Shown here: positions 37,267-46,548 of the stretch, in pieces | Position numbering within the stretch: the stretch's first letter is position 1 | How the letters are laid out: each line of letters opens with the position of its first letter | Source: Mitsuaria chitosanitabida ATCC BAA-476 = NBRC 102408 | Lineage (GTDB): Bacteria > Pseudomonadota > Gammaproteobacteria > Burkholderiales > Burkholderiaceae_C | Reading direction: 5' to 3' | Length of the DNA: 64,000 nt | Assembly: GCF_001598255.1 (NCBI RefSeq) | Contig: NZ_BCYP01000024.1 | Coordinates: forward strand, 62,001-126,000 | The notes under the pieces: generated by a model | Told to the model about the DNA's origin: nothing | What the model saw: the letters and a program-made list of their open reading frames with translations, nothing else | The model's database searches: none | Program-made: the position numbers and the translations under genes

Positions 37267-37914
37267 TCAGGCGGCGGTCTGGGGCTGGCGGGCGCGGATG
37301 CGCTGGATCGCGGCGCCCAGCAGCGGCGGCAGGTCGGTGACCAGGCGCGGCTTGTGCACCAGCGGCAGGCCGGCCAGCGCGAAGGCGTAGGGCGCGCGCT
37401 GCTGCTCGTCGAGCGCGGTGACGAAGATCAGCTCGCTGCTCGCGAACTGCGGCTGGGAGCGCAGGCTGGTGACCAGCGCCGCGCCGTCGATGCCGGGCAG
37501 CAGGATGTCCACCAGCAGGATCTCGGGCTGCAGCTGGCCGTACATGACCAGGCCGCCGATGCCGTCATTGGCGGTGTGCAGGTCCAGGTCGGGGTACTCC
37601 TGCTGCGCCAGCAGCGAGACCAGGTTCTGGTAATGAACGGAGTCCTCGATCAGCAGCGCCTTCAGGCGGCGCGGCGCCCCCTCCAGCGGGGCGAGATCGG
37701 CGGGCTTGGTCGGGGCCAGACCGCGGCCGGTGAGCCAAGCGTCCAAGGAGCTGCGCAGGATGCGGCGATGGCCGCCCGGCGTGCGCCAGGCTTGCAGTTC
37801 GCCACGATCCACCATCAGCTGCACCGACCGGACCGCCATGCCGAGGCGCTGCGCGACTTCGCGGGTGCTGAAGTCCTCTTGCATATCGTCAGGGGTGCGG
37901 GCAATGGCAGTCAT
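37267..37914 (-). CDS. Excisionase-type HTH fused to a receiver domain (HTH-REC)
   Basis: A 215-aa protein with reversed domain order: an N-terminal MerR/excisionase-like helix-turn-helix (about 14-64; FSTREVAQRLGMAVRSVQL and WRTPGGHRRILRSSLDAWL), then a receiver (about 85-210) with acidic IEDS, phospho-acceptor D136 in LLVDILLPGIDG and K188 in LVHKPR. Typical response regulators have the receiver first. It is probably the transcriptional output of the local phosphorelay. Translation is coupled to the downstream REC-HPt gene. A second possible start is the Met at residue 11. Confidence 0.92.
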   Translation of the reverse strand: MTAIARTPDDMQEDFSTREVAQRLGMAVRSVQLMVDRGELQAWRTPGGHRRILRSSLDAWLTGRGLAPTKPADLAPLEGAPRRLKALLIEDSVHYQNLVSLLAQQEYPDLDLHTANDGIGGLVMYGQLQPEILLVDILLPGIDGAALVTSLRSQPQFASSELIFVTALDEQQRAPYAFALAGLPLVHKPRLVTDLPPLLGAAIQRIRARQPQTAA

Positions 37915-38071
37915 GGGTCGATTTTGCCGAATTTCCTAGTTGTATAGGTGGGTGGTCTCCCCATTTATAAGCGCTAAAACTGATATTCGGCGTGACAAAG
38001 GACGGGCATACGGAGTTCCCGCGCGGTCCGCGATGCGGAACTCTGGTGGAATCCAGGCCCGAGGAGATGCG
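37915..38071. promoter_or_regulatory. AT-rich divergent promoter region of the phosphorelay locus
   Basis: 157 bp separate the HTH-REC gene and the binding-protein gene. It is clearly AT-richer than its surroundings and holds TATAAG (37966-37971), a possible -10 for the plus strand, and the dyad CCTA-gttgta-TAGG (37935-37948). The HTH-REC protein is a natural candidate to bind here. Inference only. Confidence 0.5.
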
Positions 38072-38983
38072 ATGACCCTGCGAATTCCCGTGGCCAGCGA
38101 CCGCCGCGCCGGCGACCGGCCCGGCCCGCGCGCGACACTGCGCGCCGCGGCCGGCGCGCTGGCGCTGGTCGTGGCCGGTCTGGCGGCCGCCGAGCCGGGA
38201 CCGCCGGCCGAGCCGCGCGCCGGCTCCGGCCCCGCGGGGGCGTCCACCCGGGCGGATGTCGGACCGACCCTGCAGCGCATCCTGTCCACCGGCGTGCTGC
38301 GGGTGTGCATCTGGCCGGAGTACTACGGCGTCACCTATCGCCATCCGCGCGACGAGACCCTCAGCGGCATCGACATCGATCTGTCCAACGAGCTGGCCAA
38401 GGAGCTGGGCGTGCGGTTGCGCTATGTCGAGTCCTCGTTCCAGCGCGTGGTGGCCGACCTGGACGGCGAGCGCTGCGACGTGGCGATGTTCGCCGTCGGC
38501 GTGCTGCCGCAGCGGCGCGAGGCGCTCGCCTTCACCCAGCCCTATCTGCAGAGCGACATCTACGCGATCACGATGCGCGCCAGCCGCGTGGTCAAGCGCT
38601 GGGAGGACATCGACCAGCCCGGCGTCGTGGTCGCCGTGCAGGCCGGCACCTTCATGGAGCCGGTGATGCGCGATGCGCTGCGGCGCGCCAAGCTGCTGGT
38701 GGTGCAGCCGCCGGCCACCCGCGAGCGCGAGCTCGAATCGGGTCGCGCCGATGTCTTTATGACCGACTATCCCTACAGCCGCCGGCTGCTCGACAACGCG
38801 GACTGGGCCACGCTGGTGGCGCCGCCCAAGCCCTTCCACGTGCTGCCCTATGCCTATGCGGTCAAGCGGGGCGACGCGTCCTGGCTGGCGCGGATGGACG
38901 ACTTCGTCGCCCGCATCAAGCGCGACGGCCGTCTGCGCGACGCCGCCGCCCGCCATGGCCTGAGCGCCATCGTGGTGCCCTGA
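38072..38983 (+). CDS. Amino-acid-type periplasmic substrate-binding protein (sensor partner)
   Basis: A 303-aa exported SBP_bac_3-type protein. An Arg-rich N-terminus and hydrophobic AGALALVVAGLAAAEP form the signal, followed by a Pro/Gly-rich linker. The binding fold shows ILSTGVLRVCIWPEYYGVTY, SGIDIDLSNELAKELGVRLR, VVADLDGERCDVAMFAVGVL, LAFTQPYLQSDIYAITMRAS and ADVFMTDYPYSRRLL. No permease or ATPase is nearby. It lies 7 nt before the histidine kinase, which suggests it presents a ligand to the kinase rather than to a transporter. GAGGAGA precedes the ATG. Confidence 0.9.
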   Translation: MTLRIPVASDRRAGDRPGPRATLRAAAGALALVVAGLAAAEPGPPAEPRAGSGPAGASTRADVGPTLQRILSTGVLRVCIWPEYYGVTYRHPRDETLSGIDIDLSNELAKELGVRLRYVESSFQRVVADLDGERCDVAMFAVGVLPQRREALAFTQPYLQSDIYAITMRASRVVKRWEDIDQPGVVVAVQAGTFMEPVMRDALRRAKLLVVQPPATRERELESGRADVFMTDYPYSRRLLDNADWATLVAPPKPFHVLPYAYAVKRGDASWLARMDDFVARIKRDGRLRDAAARHGLSAIVVP

Positions 38984-38990
38984 GACCGCG

Positions 38991-41216
38991 ATGCTGGGTC
39001 CCGCCGTTCGATCGCTCCAGCGCCTGCGTCGCGCGACGCTGTGGGCCGGTGTCGCGCTGTCGCTGGGCACCTTGGCGGCGCTGATCGGGCCGGCCTGGGT
39101 CGGGCGCCAAGAGGCGATCGAGGAGGCGCGCACCCGCGGCGCGCTGCTGGCCCAGGTGCTGGAGGCGGACGCGAGCCGCACCATCGAGACCGCCTCGCTG
39201 TCGCTGCACGCGCTGGGCGACGGCCTGGCCCGCGGCGTCGACGCCTCCGGGCATCGCGACGAGGAAGAGCACCTGGGCGAGCACTTCAACCATGTGCTGG
39301 TCGGACTGCCCTTCATCCGCGGCGTGGCGCTGCTCGACGCGCGAGGCCGGGTGCTGACCAGCACCGACGCGGAGGACGTGGGGCTGGAGATTCCGCTCGA
39401 CGACTTCGGCCGGCTCCCCGGGCCGGACCGCGACTTGCTGCTGCCGCTGCGGCCGGGGCGCGGACTGGCCGACCTCGCGCGCGGCCGCCAACCCCGCGGC
39501 GCGACGGCGGTCAGCATGCTGCCCATGCTGCTGCAGTTGCCCGCGCCACCCGACGCGCCGGCCCTCGCCGCGTCCTCGGCGACGGGTCCGGTGCCCGGGG
39601 ATCGCGAGCGCGATCCGCGCTGGCTGCTCGCGCTGATCAACCCGGACGCCTTGGCGCAGGTCCAGCAGCGCGCCTTGCCGGCGGGCCGCAGCGCGGCCTG
39701 GCTGGCGTCGACCGATGGCCAGCTGCTGGCCGCGATGGAGACGCTGCATCAACTGCCCGGTCAGCGCCTGGACGGCCACCCCGCCTTCGACGCGCTGCGC
39801 CGCGGTCGCGAGCACGGCACCTATCTGGGCACCGGCGCGCTGCCCGGCGAACTGGTGGTGGCCTTCCGGGCCTCGAGCCGGCGGCCGCTGATCGTCGGTG
39901 TGGAGCAGTCGCTGGACGAGGTGCTCGCCGCCTGGAATTCCGGCCTGCGATGGCTGCTGCTGATCGGCACGGTGGCGCTCGCCCTGATCGCCGCCGCGAC
40001 GGCCACGGTGCGGCGCAGCCTGCAGGCGCGTGCCGAGACCATGGAAGCGCTGGAAGGCGCGCACGAGCAGCTCGCCGATCGCGAGCGCGACATGCGGGTG
40101 CTGCTCAAGAGCGTGCAGGAGGTGATCTTCCGGACCAACCCCGCCGGCACGCTGACCTTCGTGAACGCGCGCTGGACCACGCTGCATCGCGGCCGCCCCG
40201 ACGAGGCCGTGGGGCGTCGGCTCGCGGACCTGGCGGAGCCGGCCGACCGCGAGGCGGTGGCCGCGCTCTTCGACGCCGACGACGGCGTGCGCGGCGTCGA
40301 GGCGACCATCCGCAACGGGGAGGGCGCGCCGCGCCGCTACCAGATCGCGGTCGTGCCGCTGCGGCGCGACGGCGCGCTGCTGGGCTACGCCGGCAGCGCG
40401 GTCGACATCACCGAGCGCTCGGCCGCCGAGCGCCTGACCCGCCAGGCCCGCGACGCGGCGGAGGAGGCCTCCCGCATCAAGACGGAGTTCCTCGCCAACA
40501 TCAGCCACGAGCTGCGCACGCCGCTGCAGTCCATCCTCGGCTTCTCGGAGCTGGGCATCGCGCGCAGCGGCGAGCAGGAACGGCTGCGCGCCATGTTCGC
40601 GGACATCCACGGCTCCGGGCAGCGGATGCTGACGCTGGTGAACGACCTGCTGGACGCCGCCAAGCTCGAGAGCAACGTGGGCGCGCTGGACTTGCGGCCG
40701 GTGGACCTGCGCGAGCCGGTGGGCGCGGTGCTGCGCGAGCTGGCGCCGCTGACGGCCAAGCGGCAGCTGGCGCTGATCGCCGACCTGCCCGACGCGTTGC
40801 CCGGGCGGGCCGATCCGCTGCGGCTGCAGCAGGCGGTGCGCAACGTGCTGGCCAACGCGATCAAGTTCGCGCCGCAGGGCGGGACCATCGAGCTGCGCGG
40901 CCGGCGCGACGCCGACGGCGGCCTGCACCTGAGCGTGGCCGACCGCGGCCCGGGCATTCCGGCGCAGGAGCTCGAGCGCATCTTCGACCCCTTCATCCAG
41001 TCCAGCGCGACCAAGGACGGCTCCGGCGGCACGGGGCTGGGGCTGCCCATCAGCCGGCGCATCGTCGAGCTGCACGGCGGCCGGCTCTACGCGACCAACC
41101 GCGAAGGTGGGGGGGCGGAGTTCCATTTGGTCTTGCCGCCGTGCGATGCTTCGGACTTGTCTCTGACGGACAGTCCAGGAGTCCAGGATGAAGTGGGAAG
41201 GCCAGCGCGAGAGTGA
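38991..41216 (+). CDS. Membrane sensor histidine kinase with PAS domain
   Basis: A 741-aa inner-membrane kinase. The order is TM1 (about 15-35), a large periplasmic region of about 290 residues resembling a PDC/dCache-type sensor, TM2 ([19 protein letters not shown]), PAS ([20 protein letters not shown] onward), and HisKA with phospho-His506 in [19 protein letters not shown]. HATPase_c follows with N-box [12 protein letters not shown]1 DRGPGIP and G2 [10 protein letters not shown]. No receiver or HPt is present; those functions lie in the divergent REC-HPt and HTH-REC proteins. Its 3' end overlaps the metallopeptidase gene by 29 nt. Confidence 0.94.
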   Translation: MLGPAVRSLQRLRRATLWAGVALSLGTLAALIGPAWVGRQEAIEEARTRGALLAQVLEADASRTIETASLSLHALGDGLARGVDASGHRDEEEHLGEHFNHVLVGLPFIRGVALLDARGRVLTSTDAEDVGLEIPLDDFGRLPGPDRDLLLPLRPGRGLADLARGRQPRGATAVSMLPMLLQLPAPPDAPALAASSATGPVPGDRERDPRWLLALINPDALAQVQQRALPAGRSAAWLASTDGQLLAAMETLHQLPGQRLDGHPAFDALRRGREHGTYLGTGALPGELVVAFRASSRRPLIVGVEQSLDEVLAAWNSGLRWLLLIGTVALALIAAATATVRRSLQARAETMEALEGAHEQLADRERDMRVLLKSVQEVIFRTNPAGTLTFVNARWTTLHRGRPDEAVGRRLADLAEPADREAVAALFDADDGVRGVEATIRNGEGAPRRYQIAVVPLRRDGALLGYAGSAVDITERSAAERLTRQARDAAEEASRIKTEFLANISHELRTPLQSILGFSELGIARSGEQERLRAMFADIHGSGQRMLTLVNDLLDAAKLESNVGALDLRPVDLREPVGAVLRELAPLTAKRQLALIADLPDALPGRADPLRLQQAVRNVLANAIKFAPQGGTIELRGRRDADGGLHLSVADRGPGIPAQELERIFDPFIQSSATKDGSGGTGLGLPISRRIVELHGGRLYATNREGGGAEFHLVLPPCDASDLSLTDSPGVQDEVGRPARE

Positions 41217-42072
41217 CAACGTCGAGGACGCGCGCGACGGGGACGGCGGCGGGGGTGGCGGTGGCGGACTGCCGATCGGCGGACGCGGCATCGGCATCGG
41301 CGGCATCGTGGTGGCGCTGCTCGCCTCGTGGGCCTTCGGCATCAATCCGCTGACCGTGCTGAGCGTGCTCGACGGGAGCACCGTCCAGACCGCGCCCGGC
41401 CCGCGCGAGGTCGCGCCCAGCCACCCGCAGGATGAACCCGCCAAGTTCGTCAGCGTCGTGCTGGCGGACACCGAGGACGTCTGGAACGAGATCTTCCGGG
41501 CCAACGGCCGCCAGTACGTGGCGCCGAAGCTCCGCCTCTTCTCCGGTCAGCAGCCCACCGCCTGCGGCATGGGCGCCGCCGCGATGGGACCGTTCTACTG
41601 CCCCGGGGACTCCAAGGTCTACATCGACCTCAGCTTCTACCAGACGCTGCGCGACCGGCTCGGCGCGCCGGGCGACTTCGCCCAGGCCTACGTGATCGCG
41701 CATGAGGTCGGCCACCACGTGCAGCATCTGCTCGGCATCTCGGACAAGGTCGACTCGGCCCGCCGCTCCATGTCGGAGCGCGCCGCCAATGCGCTGAGCG
41801 TGCGCGTCGAGCTTCAGGCGGACTGCCTCGCCGGGGTCTGGGCGCAGCACTCGCAGCAGTCCAAGGGCTGGCTGGAGGCCGGCGACATCGACGAGGCCCT
41901 CAATGCCGCGTCGAAGATCGGCGACGACACGCTGCAGCGCGGCGCCGGCCGCGCGGTGGTGCCGGAGAGCTTCACCCACGGCACCAGCGAGCAGCGTCAG
42001 CGCTGGTTCAAGCGCGGGCTCGCCCAGGGCGACATGCGGGACTGCGACACCTTCACGGCCAAGCAGCTCTGA
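41188..42072 (+). CDS. YpfJ-family neutral zinc metallopeptidase
   Basis: A 294-aa membrane-anchored protein. A short cytosolic Gly-rich stretch ([16 protein letters not shown]) precedes one transmembrane helix ([16 protein letters not shown]). The periplasmic domain has [20 protein letters not shown], the zinc motif [13 protein letters not shown] and [13 protein letters not shown]. The protease motif is intact, though activity of the family is barely studied. It begins inside the histidine kinase gene, so coupled translation is possible. Its stop is 1 nt from the convergent S9 peptidase stop. Confidence 0.92.
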   Translation: MKWEGQRESDNVEDARDGDGGGGGGGGLPIGGRGIGIGGIVVALLASWAFGINPLTVLSVLDGSTVQTAPGPREVAPSHPQDEPAKFVSVVLADTEDVWNEIFRANGRQYVAPKLRLFSGQQPTACGMGAAAMGPFYCPGDSKVYIDLSFYQTLRDRLGAPGDFAQAYVIAHEVGHHVQHLLGISDKVDSARRSMSERAANALSVRVELQADCLAGVWAQHSQQSKGWLEAGDIDEALNAASKIGDDTLQRGAGRAVVPESFTHGTSEQRQRWFKRGLAQGDMRDCDTFTAKQL

Positions 42073-42073
42073 C

Positions 42074-44512
42074 TCAAGGGGGCGAAGCCGCGGCGCCCCC
42101 CAGGCATCCCTTGAGCCACTGGCTCATCTCCCACTGCACCTGGCCCGCGGACTCGCGCGCGGCGTAGCCGTGCGCCTCGAAGGGCAGCAGCACGTAGCGG
42201 GCCGTGCCGCCCAGGCCGGCGAGGGCCTGGTACAGGCGCTCGCTCTGCATCGGGAAGGTGCCGGAGTTGTTGTCCGCTTCCCCATGGATCAGCAGCAGCG
42301 GCTCCTTGATCTGCTGCGCGAAGAGGAAGGGCGAGAGCTTCAGGTAGATGTCCTTGGCGTCCCAGAGGGAGCGGCGCTCGCTCTGGAAGCCGAAGGGCGT
42401 CAGCGTGCGGTTGTAGGCGCCGCTGCGCGCGATGCCGCAGCGGAACAGCTTGGTGTGCGCCATCAGGTTGACCGCCATGAACGCGCCGTAGCTGTGGCCG
42501 CCGATGGCCACCCGCTTCGGGTCGACCGTGCCCAGGTCGTCGGCCTTGTCCAGGATGGCCTTGGCGTTCATCGTCATCTGCTCGATGAAGCTGTCGTTCA
42601 TGTTGCGCGCGTCGCCGACCACCGGCATCGTCGCGTCCATCAGCACGACGTAGCCGTCCATCAGCAGGTTCAGCGGGCTGATGCCGCTGAAGCTCATGTA
42701 CCGGCCCGGCGAGCCGCTCAACTGTCCCGCGATGGCGGCGTCGTTGAACTCCAGCGGATAGGCCCACACCAGCGCGGGCCGGCGTTCGCCCTCGCGCTGG
42801 TCCGGCGGCAGGTACTGCCAGAAGGACATCTCGACGCCGTCGCTGCGCTTGAAGGTGACCAGCTCGCGCTTGATGCCCTTGAGCTGCGGGGTCGGGTCCT
42901 TGATGCGGGTGAGCGCGACCGCCGGCTTGCCGTTCTCGCGCGCGACGAGGTTGGGCGGCTCGTGCTCCGCCTCGCGCTGCGTGATCAGCTTGCGGTCCTC
43001 GAGCAGCGCCACCGGCTGCTCATAGACGCCTTCCGCCGACTGGAACAGCCGCTGCACGGTCAGTCCGCCCAGCGACAGCTTGTCCAGGAAGGGGCGGTCG
43101 CCCTTGGGGCTGGCGCCCTGGCCGACGAGCAGCAGCGCGCCGTCCAGGGTCTGCGCGACCAGGTGGCCGTTGGGCAGCGTGCGCATGAAGGGGTTGCCGG
43201 GATGGCGGTAGCGCTCGCGCACGGAGTGCTCGAACAGCAGCCGGCTCTGCGTGCCGCGCAGCGGGAGCAGGTAGGTGCGGGTCCAGCCGCGGCTGCGGTC
43301 CTCCTCGGTCAGCAGCCCGTGGATGCCGTCGTCCAGGAAGCGCAGCCGCGTGAAGCGGTAGGGCATGCGCTGGACTTCGAAGGGATCGCCGGTGTAGGGC
43401 GGATCCAGCCGCATCACGCGATCACGGAAGGAGGCGCGCACGGCGGGGTTGCCGCCATCGAGCGCCTCGACCCAGTAGATCGCCGCGTCCTTGGTCGGCG
43501 AGGGGTAGAAGACGCGCGGGCCGGGCAGGGCGCCGTCGATGGCCACGCCCTGCTTGAGCGGCATCTTGGCCAGTTCGCGGATGAGCTTGCCGTCGCGCTG
43601 GCGGACCTCGACGACGGTGGGGAAGTCGTCGAAGGTCAGGTTGTAGCTGAAGGGGCGGACCAGGCGCTCGGTCAGCAGGGCCTGGCCGTTGCCGACGCTG
43701 GAGACGCTGGTGAACAGACCCGGCGTGCCCAGGTCGCGGCTCTGGCCGCTGGCGATGTCGACCAGCGTCAGCTGCGAGCGGCCGTAGTACTCGAACAGGT
43801 CCTCGTCGCGCGGATTGCGCAGCAGGTCGGGATAGGTGCGCTCGGGCGAGGCCTTGCCGTGCGTCTCCTGGATGGCCGGGCCGGTCTGCGCGCGGCTGGG
43901 CAGGCCGCCGCGGTTGTCGGGCACGGTCAGCACCACGACCTCGCGGGGATTCAGCCACGCCATGTCGTCGGCATCGACCGCGTTGTTCAGGCGCACGTTG
44001 TAGATGCGCCAGAGCTGGCCGTTGGAGGTCGCGCCGGCCCAGAGCTCGTCGGCCGTGTCGGTGCGGCGGGAGAGCAGGAAGCGCTGCCCGTCCGGCGCCC
44101 AGACGAAGTTGTGCCAGGTGCCGCCGGCGGGCAGCTCGACGTCGCGCTCGGTGGCCTCGGGTTCCAGCAGGGTCCGGATGCGCACGCGCAGCACGGCGGT
44201 GAGGTTCTGCTGCGTGGCGTTGCGGGGATCGAAGCGCGCGCCCGCCAGACGCAGGCCGGGCCGGGCCAGCTCCTCCAGCGGCGTGTAGCGGCGTTGCTCG
44301 ACCAGGGCGAGCGATTGCCGGTCCGGGGAGACGATCAGGCGGGGCAGGGCGGGCGCGTCCAGCAGCTCGCGGATCGCGGGCGAGGGCTGCTTGTAGGGGG
44401 ACGGCGCGGCCATGGCGGCCGACGGGAGCAGCGCGGCGGACAGGGCCGTCAGGGCCGTGACGGTCGAGACCGCCAGCGACAGGATCGGAAGCAGGGGGGA
44501 CGGACGGACCAT
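42074..44512 (-). CDS. S9-family (prolyl oligopeptidase-like) exported peptidase
   Basis: An 812-aa exported serine peptidase. The signal peptide is about 35 residues, ending LLPSAAMAAPSP. An N-terminal beta-propeller-like region follows, and a C-terminal alpha/beta-hydrolase domain has nucleophile Ser in AIGGHSYGAFMAVNLM, Asp in LIHGEADNNSGTFP and His in LLPFEAHGYAARES. It resembles the glutamyl-endopeptidase-like branch (PTPQLKGIKRELVTFKRSDG, then FWQYLPPDQ). Location is probably periplasmic. It stands alone, convergent with the metallopeptidase gene. Confidence 0.93.
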   Translation of the reverse strand: MVRPSPLLPILSLAVSTVTALTALSAALLPSAAMAAPSPYKQPSPAIRELLDAPALPRLIVSPDRQSLALVEQRRYTPLEELARPGLRLAGARFDPRNATQQNLTAVLRVRIRTLLEPEATERDVELPAGGTWHNFVWAPDGQRFLLSRRTDTADELWAGATSNGQLWRIYNVRLNNAVDADDMAWLNPREVVVLTVPDNRGGLPSRAQTGPAIQETHGKASPERTYPDLLRNPRDEDLFEYYGRSQLTLVDIASGQSRDLGTPGLFTSVSSVGNGQALLTERLVRPFSYNLTFDDFPTVVEVRQRDGKLIRELAKMPLKQGVAIDGALPGPRVFYPSPTKDAAIYWVEALDGGNPAVRASFRDRVMRLDPPYTGDPFEVQRMPYRFTRLRFLDDGIHGLLTEEDRSRGWTRTYLLPLRGTQSRLLFEHSVRERYRHPGNPFMRTLPNGHLVAQTLDGALLLVGQGASPKGDRPFLDKLSLGGLTVQRLFQSAEGVYEQPVALLEDRKLITQREAEHEPPNLVARENGKPAVALTRIKDPTPQLKGIKRELVTFKRSDGVEMSFWQYLPPDQREGERRPALVWAYPLEFNDAAIAGQLSGSPGRYMSFSGISPLNLLMDGYVVLMDATMPVVGDARNMNDSFIEQMTMNAKAILDKADDLGTVDPKRVAIGGHSYGAFMAVNLMAHTKLFRCGIARSGAYNRTLTPFGFQSERRSLWDAKDIYLKLSPFLFAQQIKEPLLLIHGEADNNSGTFPMQSERLYQALAGLGGTARYVLLPFEAHGYAARESAGQVQWEMSQWLKGCLGGAAASPP

Positions 44513-44589
44513 TGGCTTGCGGGGTAGGAGCGGCTCTGACGGTGCGCGGGCGCGTTTCCGGAAGTATCGCTGCGCTAGGATCCGCGGCC

Positions 44590-45717
44590 ATGACCGAGCC
44601 GTTCGCCCCGCACGCCGACGCGCGTGATCCGCACGATCCGACCGGCCCCCATGGGGCCTTCGGGCCGGGCGAGGGCCCCGTCCGCGCGCCTGCCGCGCTG
44701 CCCGCCGTGGGCGAGCGCCTCGGCGTCTGGCGCGTGAGCGCCGCGCTGTTCGACTGCGCCTCGGGCACCTGGTACCGCGTCGAGCACGGTCTGGCCGCGG
44801 CGCAGACCGGCCTGGCCCTGGTCTATCGGCACGAGGCGGACGCGCAAGCCGTGCTGATGCGCTTCGCCGAGGACTCGGAGGCGCTGGCGCGCTTCGACCA
44901 TCCCGCCTACGGCGCGCCGCTGGACAGCGGCCTGAGCCCGGCGGGCCTGCCCTATCTGATCGTGCCGCCGATGGACGGCGCGCCGCTGCTGCGCGTGGCC
45001 ATGGCGTTGCCGCTGAAGCGGCGCATGCAGTTGCTGCTGGACCTGATCGAGATGCTGGACCTGGCCCACGACCAGGGCCTGGTGCTGCACGAGCTCGACC
45101 CCGGCACGCTGTGGCTGAGTCCGGCCCAGCAACTGCACTGGCTGGGCCAGGGGCTGGCGCCGGCCGACAGCCAGGCGCCCGCCGCGCTGGTGCGCGCCGC
45201 CGAGCCGCTCGCCGCGACGCGCCAGCGCGCCGGCGCCCGGCCCGACGCGCATGGCGAGACCTACGCGCTGGGGCGCCTGCTGGGCCTGCTGGTCAACGGC
45301 CGCCTGCCGCGCCGCGAGGGCGCGGAGGACACGGGCCTGGACGAGGTCGAGCCCGGCGCCACGCCGGTGGCCTCGCTGCAGTCCTGGCTGTCGCTGACCG
45401 CCGCGCAGCGCGAGAGCCTGGACCAGCTGCTGGACCGCGCCATGATGGACGGCCGCTCCTTCACCGACCGGCAGCTGCTGGCGCAGGCGGTGCGCGACTG
45501 GATCGCCGTCGAGCCGGCGCCGGCCACCGCCCCGGCCTCCGGTGGCGCGCCCCTCGGCGCGGCCGGGCCCGCCGCGCTGCCACCGCCCCCACCGCTCGAG
45601 GACGACGAGCCCTCGACGACCACCCTGCCGGCGGCCTCGATCGCCGAGCGCGTCGCCGGCATCGCGCTGGTGCTGGCGCTGGCCGCGGTGGTGCTGTGGA
45701 TGCTGTTGCGGCGCTGA
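44590..45717 (+). CDS. Tail-anchored Ser/Thr pseudokinase
   Basis: A 375-aa protein with a kinase-like fold in residues about 45-290 (GVWRVSAALFDCASGTWYRV, GLPYLIVPPMDGAPLLRVAM and LLDLIEMLDLAHDQGLVLHE). The catalytic motifs are degenerate: the loop normally HRDLKPSN reads LHELDPGT (167-173 region), DFG reads LGQG (about 185-188), and the ATP-binding Lys of strand beta-3 is absent in LALVYRH. It is therefore probably not an active kinase. A Pro-rich linker (ALPPPPPLEDDEP) leads to a C-terminal transmembrane helix (GIALVLALAAVVLWMLLRR), so the kinase-like domain faces the cytosol. It is divergent to the S9 peptidase. Confidence 0.82.
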   Translation: MTEPFAPHADARDPHDPTGPHGAFGPGEGPVRAPAALPAVGERLGVWRVSAALFDCASGTWYRVEHGLAAAQTGLALVYRHEADAQAVLMRFAEDSEALARFDHPAYGAPLDSGLSPAGLPYLIVPPMDGAPLLRVAMALPLKRRMQLLLDLIEMLDLAHDQGLVLHELDPGTLWLSPAQQLHWLGQGLAPADSQAPAALVRAAEPLAATRQRAGARPDAHGETYALGRLLGLLVNGRLPRREGAEDTGLDEVEPGATPVASLQSWLSLTAAQRESLDQLLDRAMMDGRSFTDRQLLAQAVRDWIAVEPAPATAPASGGAPLGAAGPAALPPPPPLEDDEPSTTTLPAASIAERVAGIALVLALAAVVLWMLLRR

Positions 45718-46011
45718 GCCGCGCCGCGATTCCCCCCTCGGCTCCCCCGAAATGATCGCCAAGGCCCGGTGACAGCATTGATCAGCGTCCGTGCAGCTAT
45801 GAGCGACCGCCACGGCGCGGGCACCGACTCGTGCACGCTAGTTCAATCCGGGGAGGCCGCGGCGTCGAACTGACGAATCGACAACTTTGGCGCTGCCACC
45901 GGCACGGACGGGTCATGCGCGCGCCTTTCCGAGCGGATTGCCCGCCGGCGGGCGGCCCTGCCAGGATGCGTCCCGACGTGACGACCGGCCGGGCCGGCGA
46001 GGAGATGGCGC

Positions 46012-46464
46012 ATGAGTTTCGAGATGAAGCCGATGGGCGGCGAGGACTGGCAGACCTGCCGGCGCGACGCCTTGACCGACCCCGAGTGTTCCGCCTGGCT
46101 GCGCAACACGCTGGAGACCTGCAACGATCCCAAGGGCTCGCGCTGGGTGCGGGTCGCCGAGCGCTGGGCCGTGGACCCGGCCAGCGGCAACTACCTGGTG
46201 CGTCTGCCCTCGCTGCTGGGCAGCCAGTTCGAGGACCAGTTCTGCGCGCGGGTCGGCCCCCGGCTCTACGCGTTGCGCGGCCTGGGGGTGGGTGATCCGA
46301 AGGTGTTCTTCACCGGCGGCTCCTCGCCGCCGCCCAGCGAGATGGCCGAGGTGCAGGATGTGCTGACCGCGGCTTTCGCGGTGCACGGCTCGTATGGCGA
46401 GGACATCGGCCGCGACCCGATCCGCGTCCCGGTGTTCGTGCCGGGGCCGCTGCAGGAGGCGTGA
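46012..46464 (+). CDS. Hypothetical protein
   Basis: Not recognised. A 150-aa soluble-looking acidic protein with a strong GAGGAGA ribosome binding site 6 nt before the ATG and normal codon use. Visible features are MGGEDWQTCRRDALTD, WVRVAERWAVDPASGNYLVR, GSQFEDQFCARVGPRLYALR and a Pro-rich loop GGSSPPPSEM. It has four cysteines and no signal peptide. The preceding 294 bp (45718-46011) show no gene or clear promoter. Confidence 0.7.
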   Translation: MSFEMKPMGGEDWQTCRRDALTDPECSAWLRNTLETCNDPKGSRWVRVAERWAVDPASGNYLVRLPSLLGSQFEDQFCARVGPRLYALRGLGVGDPKVFFTGGSSPPPSEMAEVQDVLTAAFAVHGSYGEDIGRDPIRVPVFVPGPLQEA

Positions 46465-46548
46465 GGGCCGGACCACCCGGGCCGGGGGGAACTCCGTGAC
46501 TTCCCTCCCATGGACGAGCGCCGAGGCGCGCCTATCATCGGGCCCTCC

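Noticed and set aside
38916-41504. 862-codon minus-strand open frame opposite the histidine kinase
   Set aside because: Antisense to a clear kinase with all motifs, and the composition is typical of a shadow frame.
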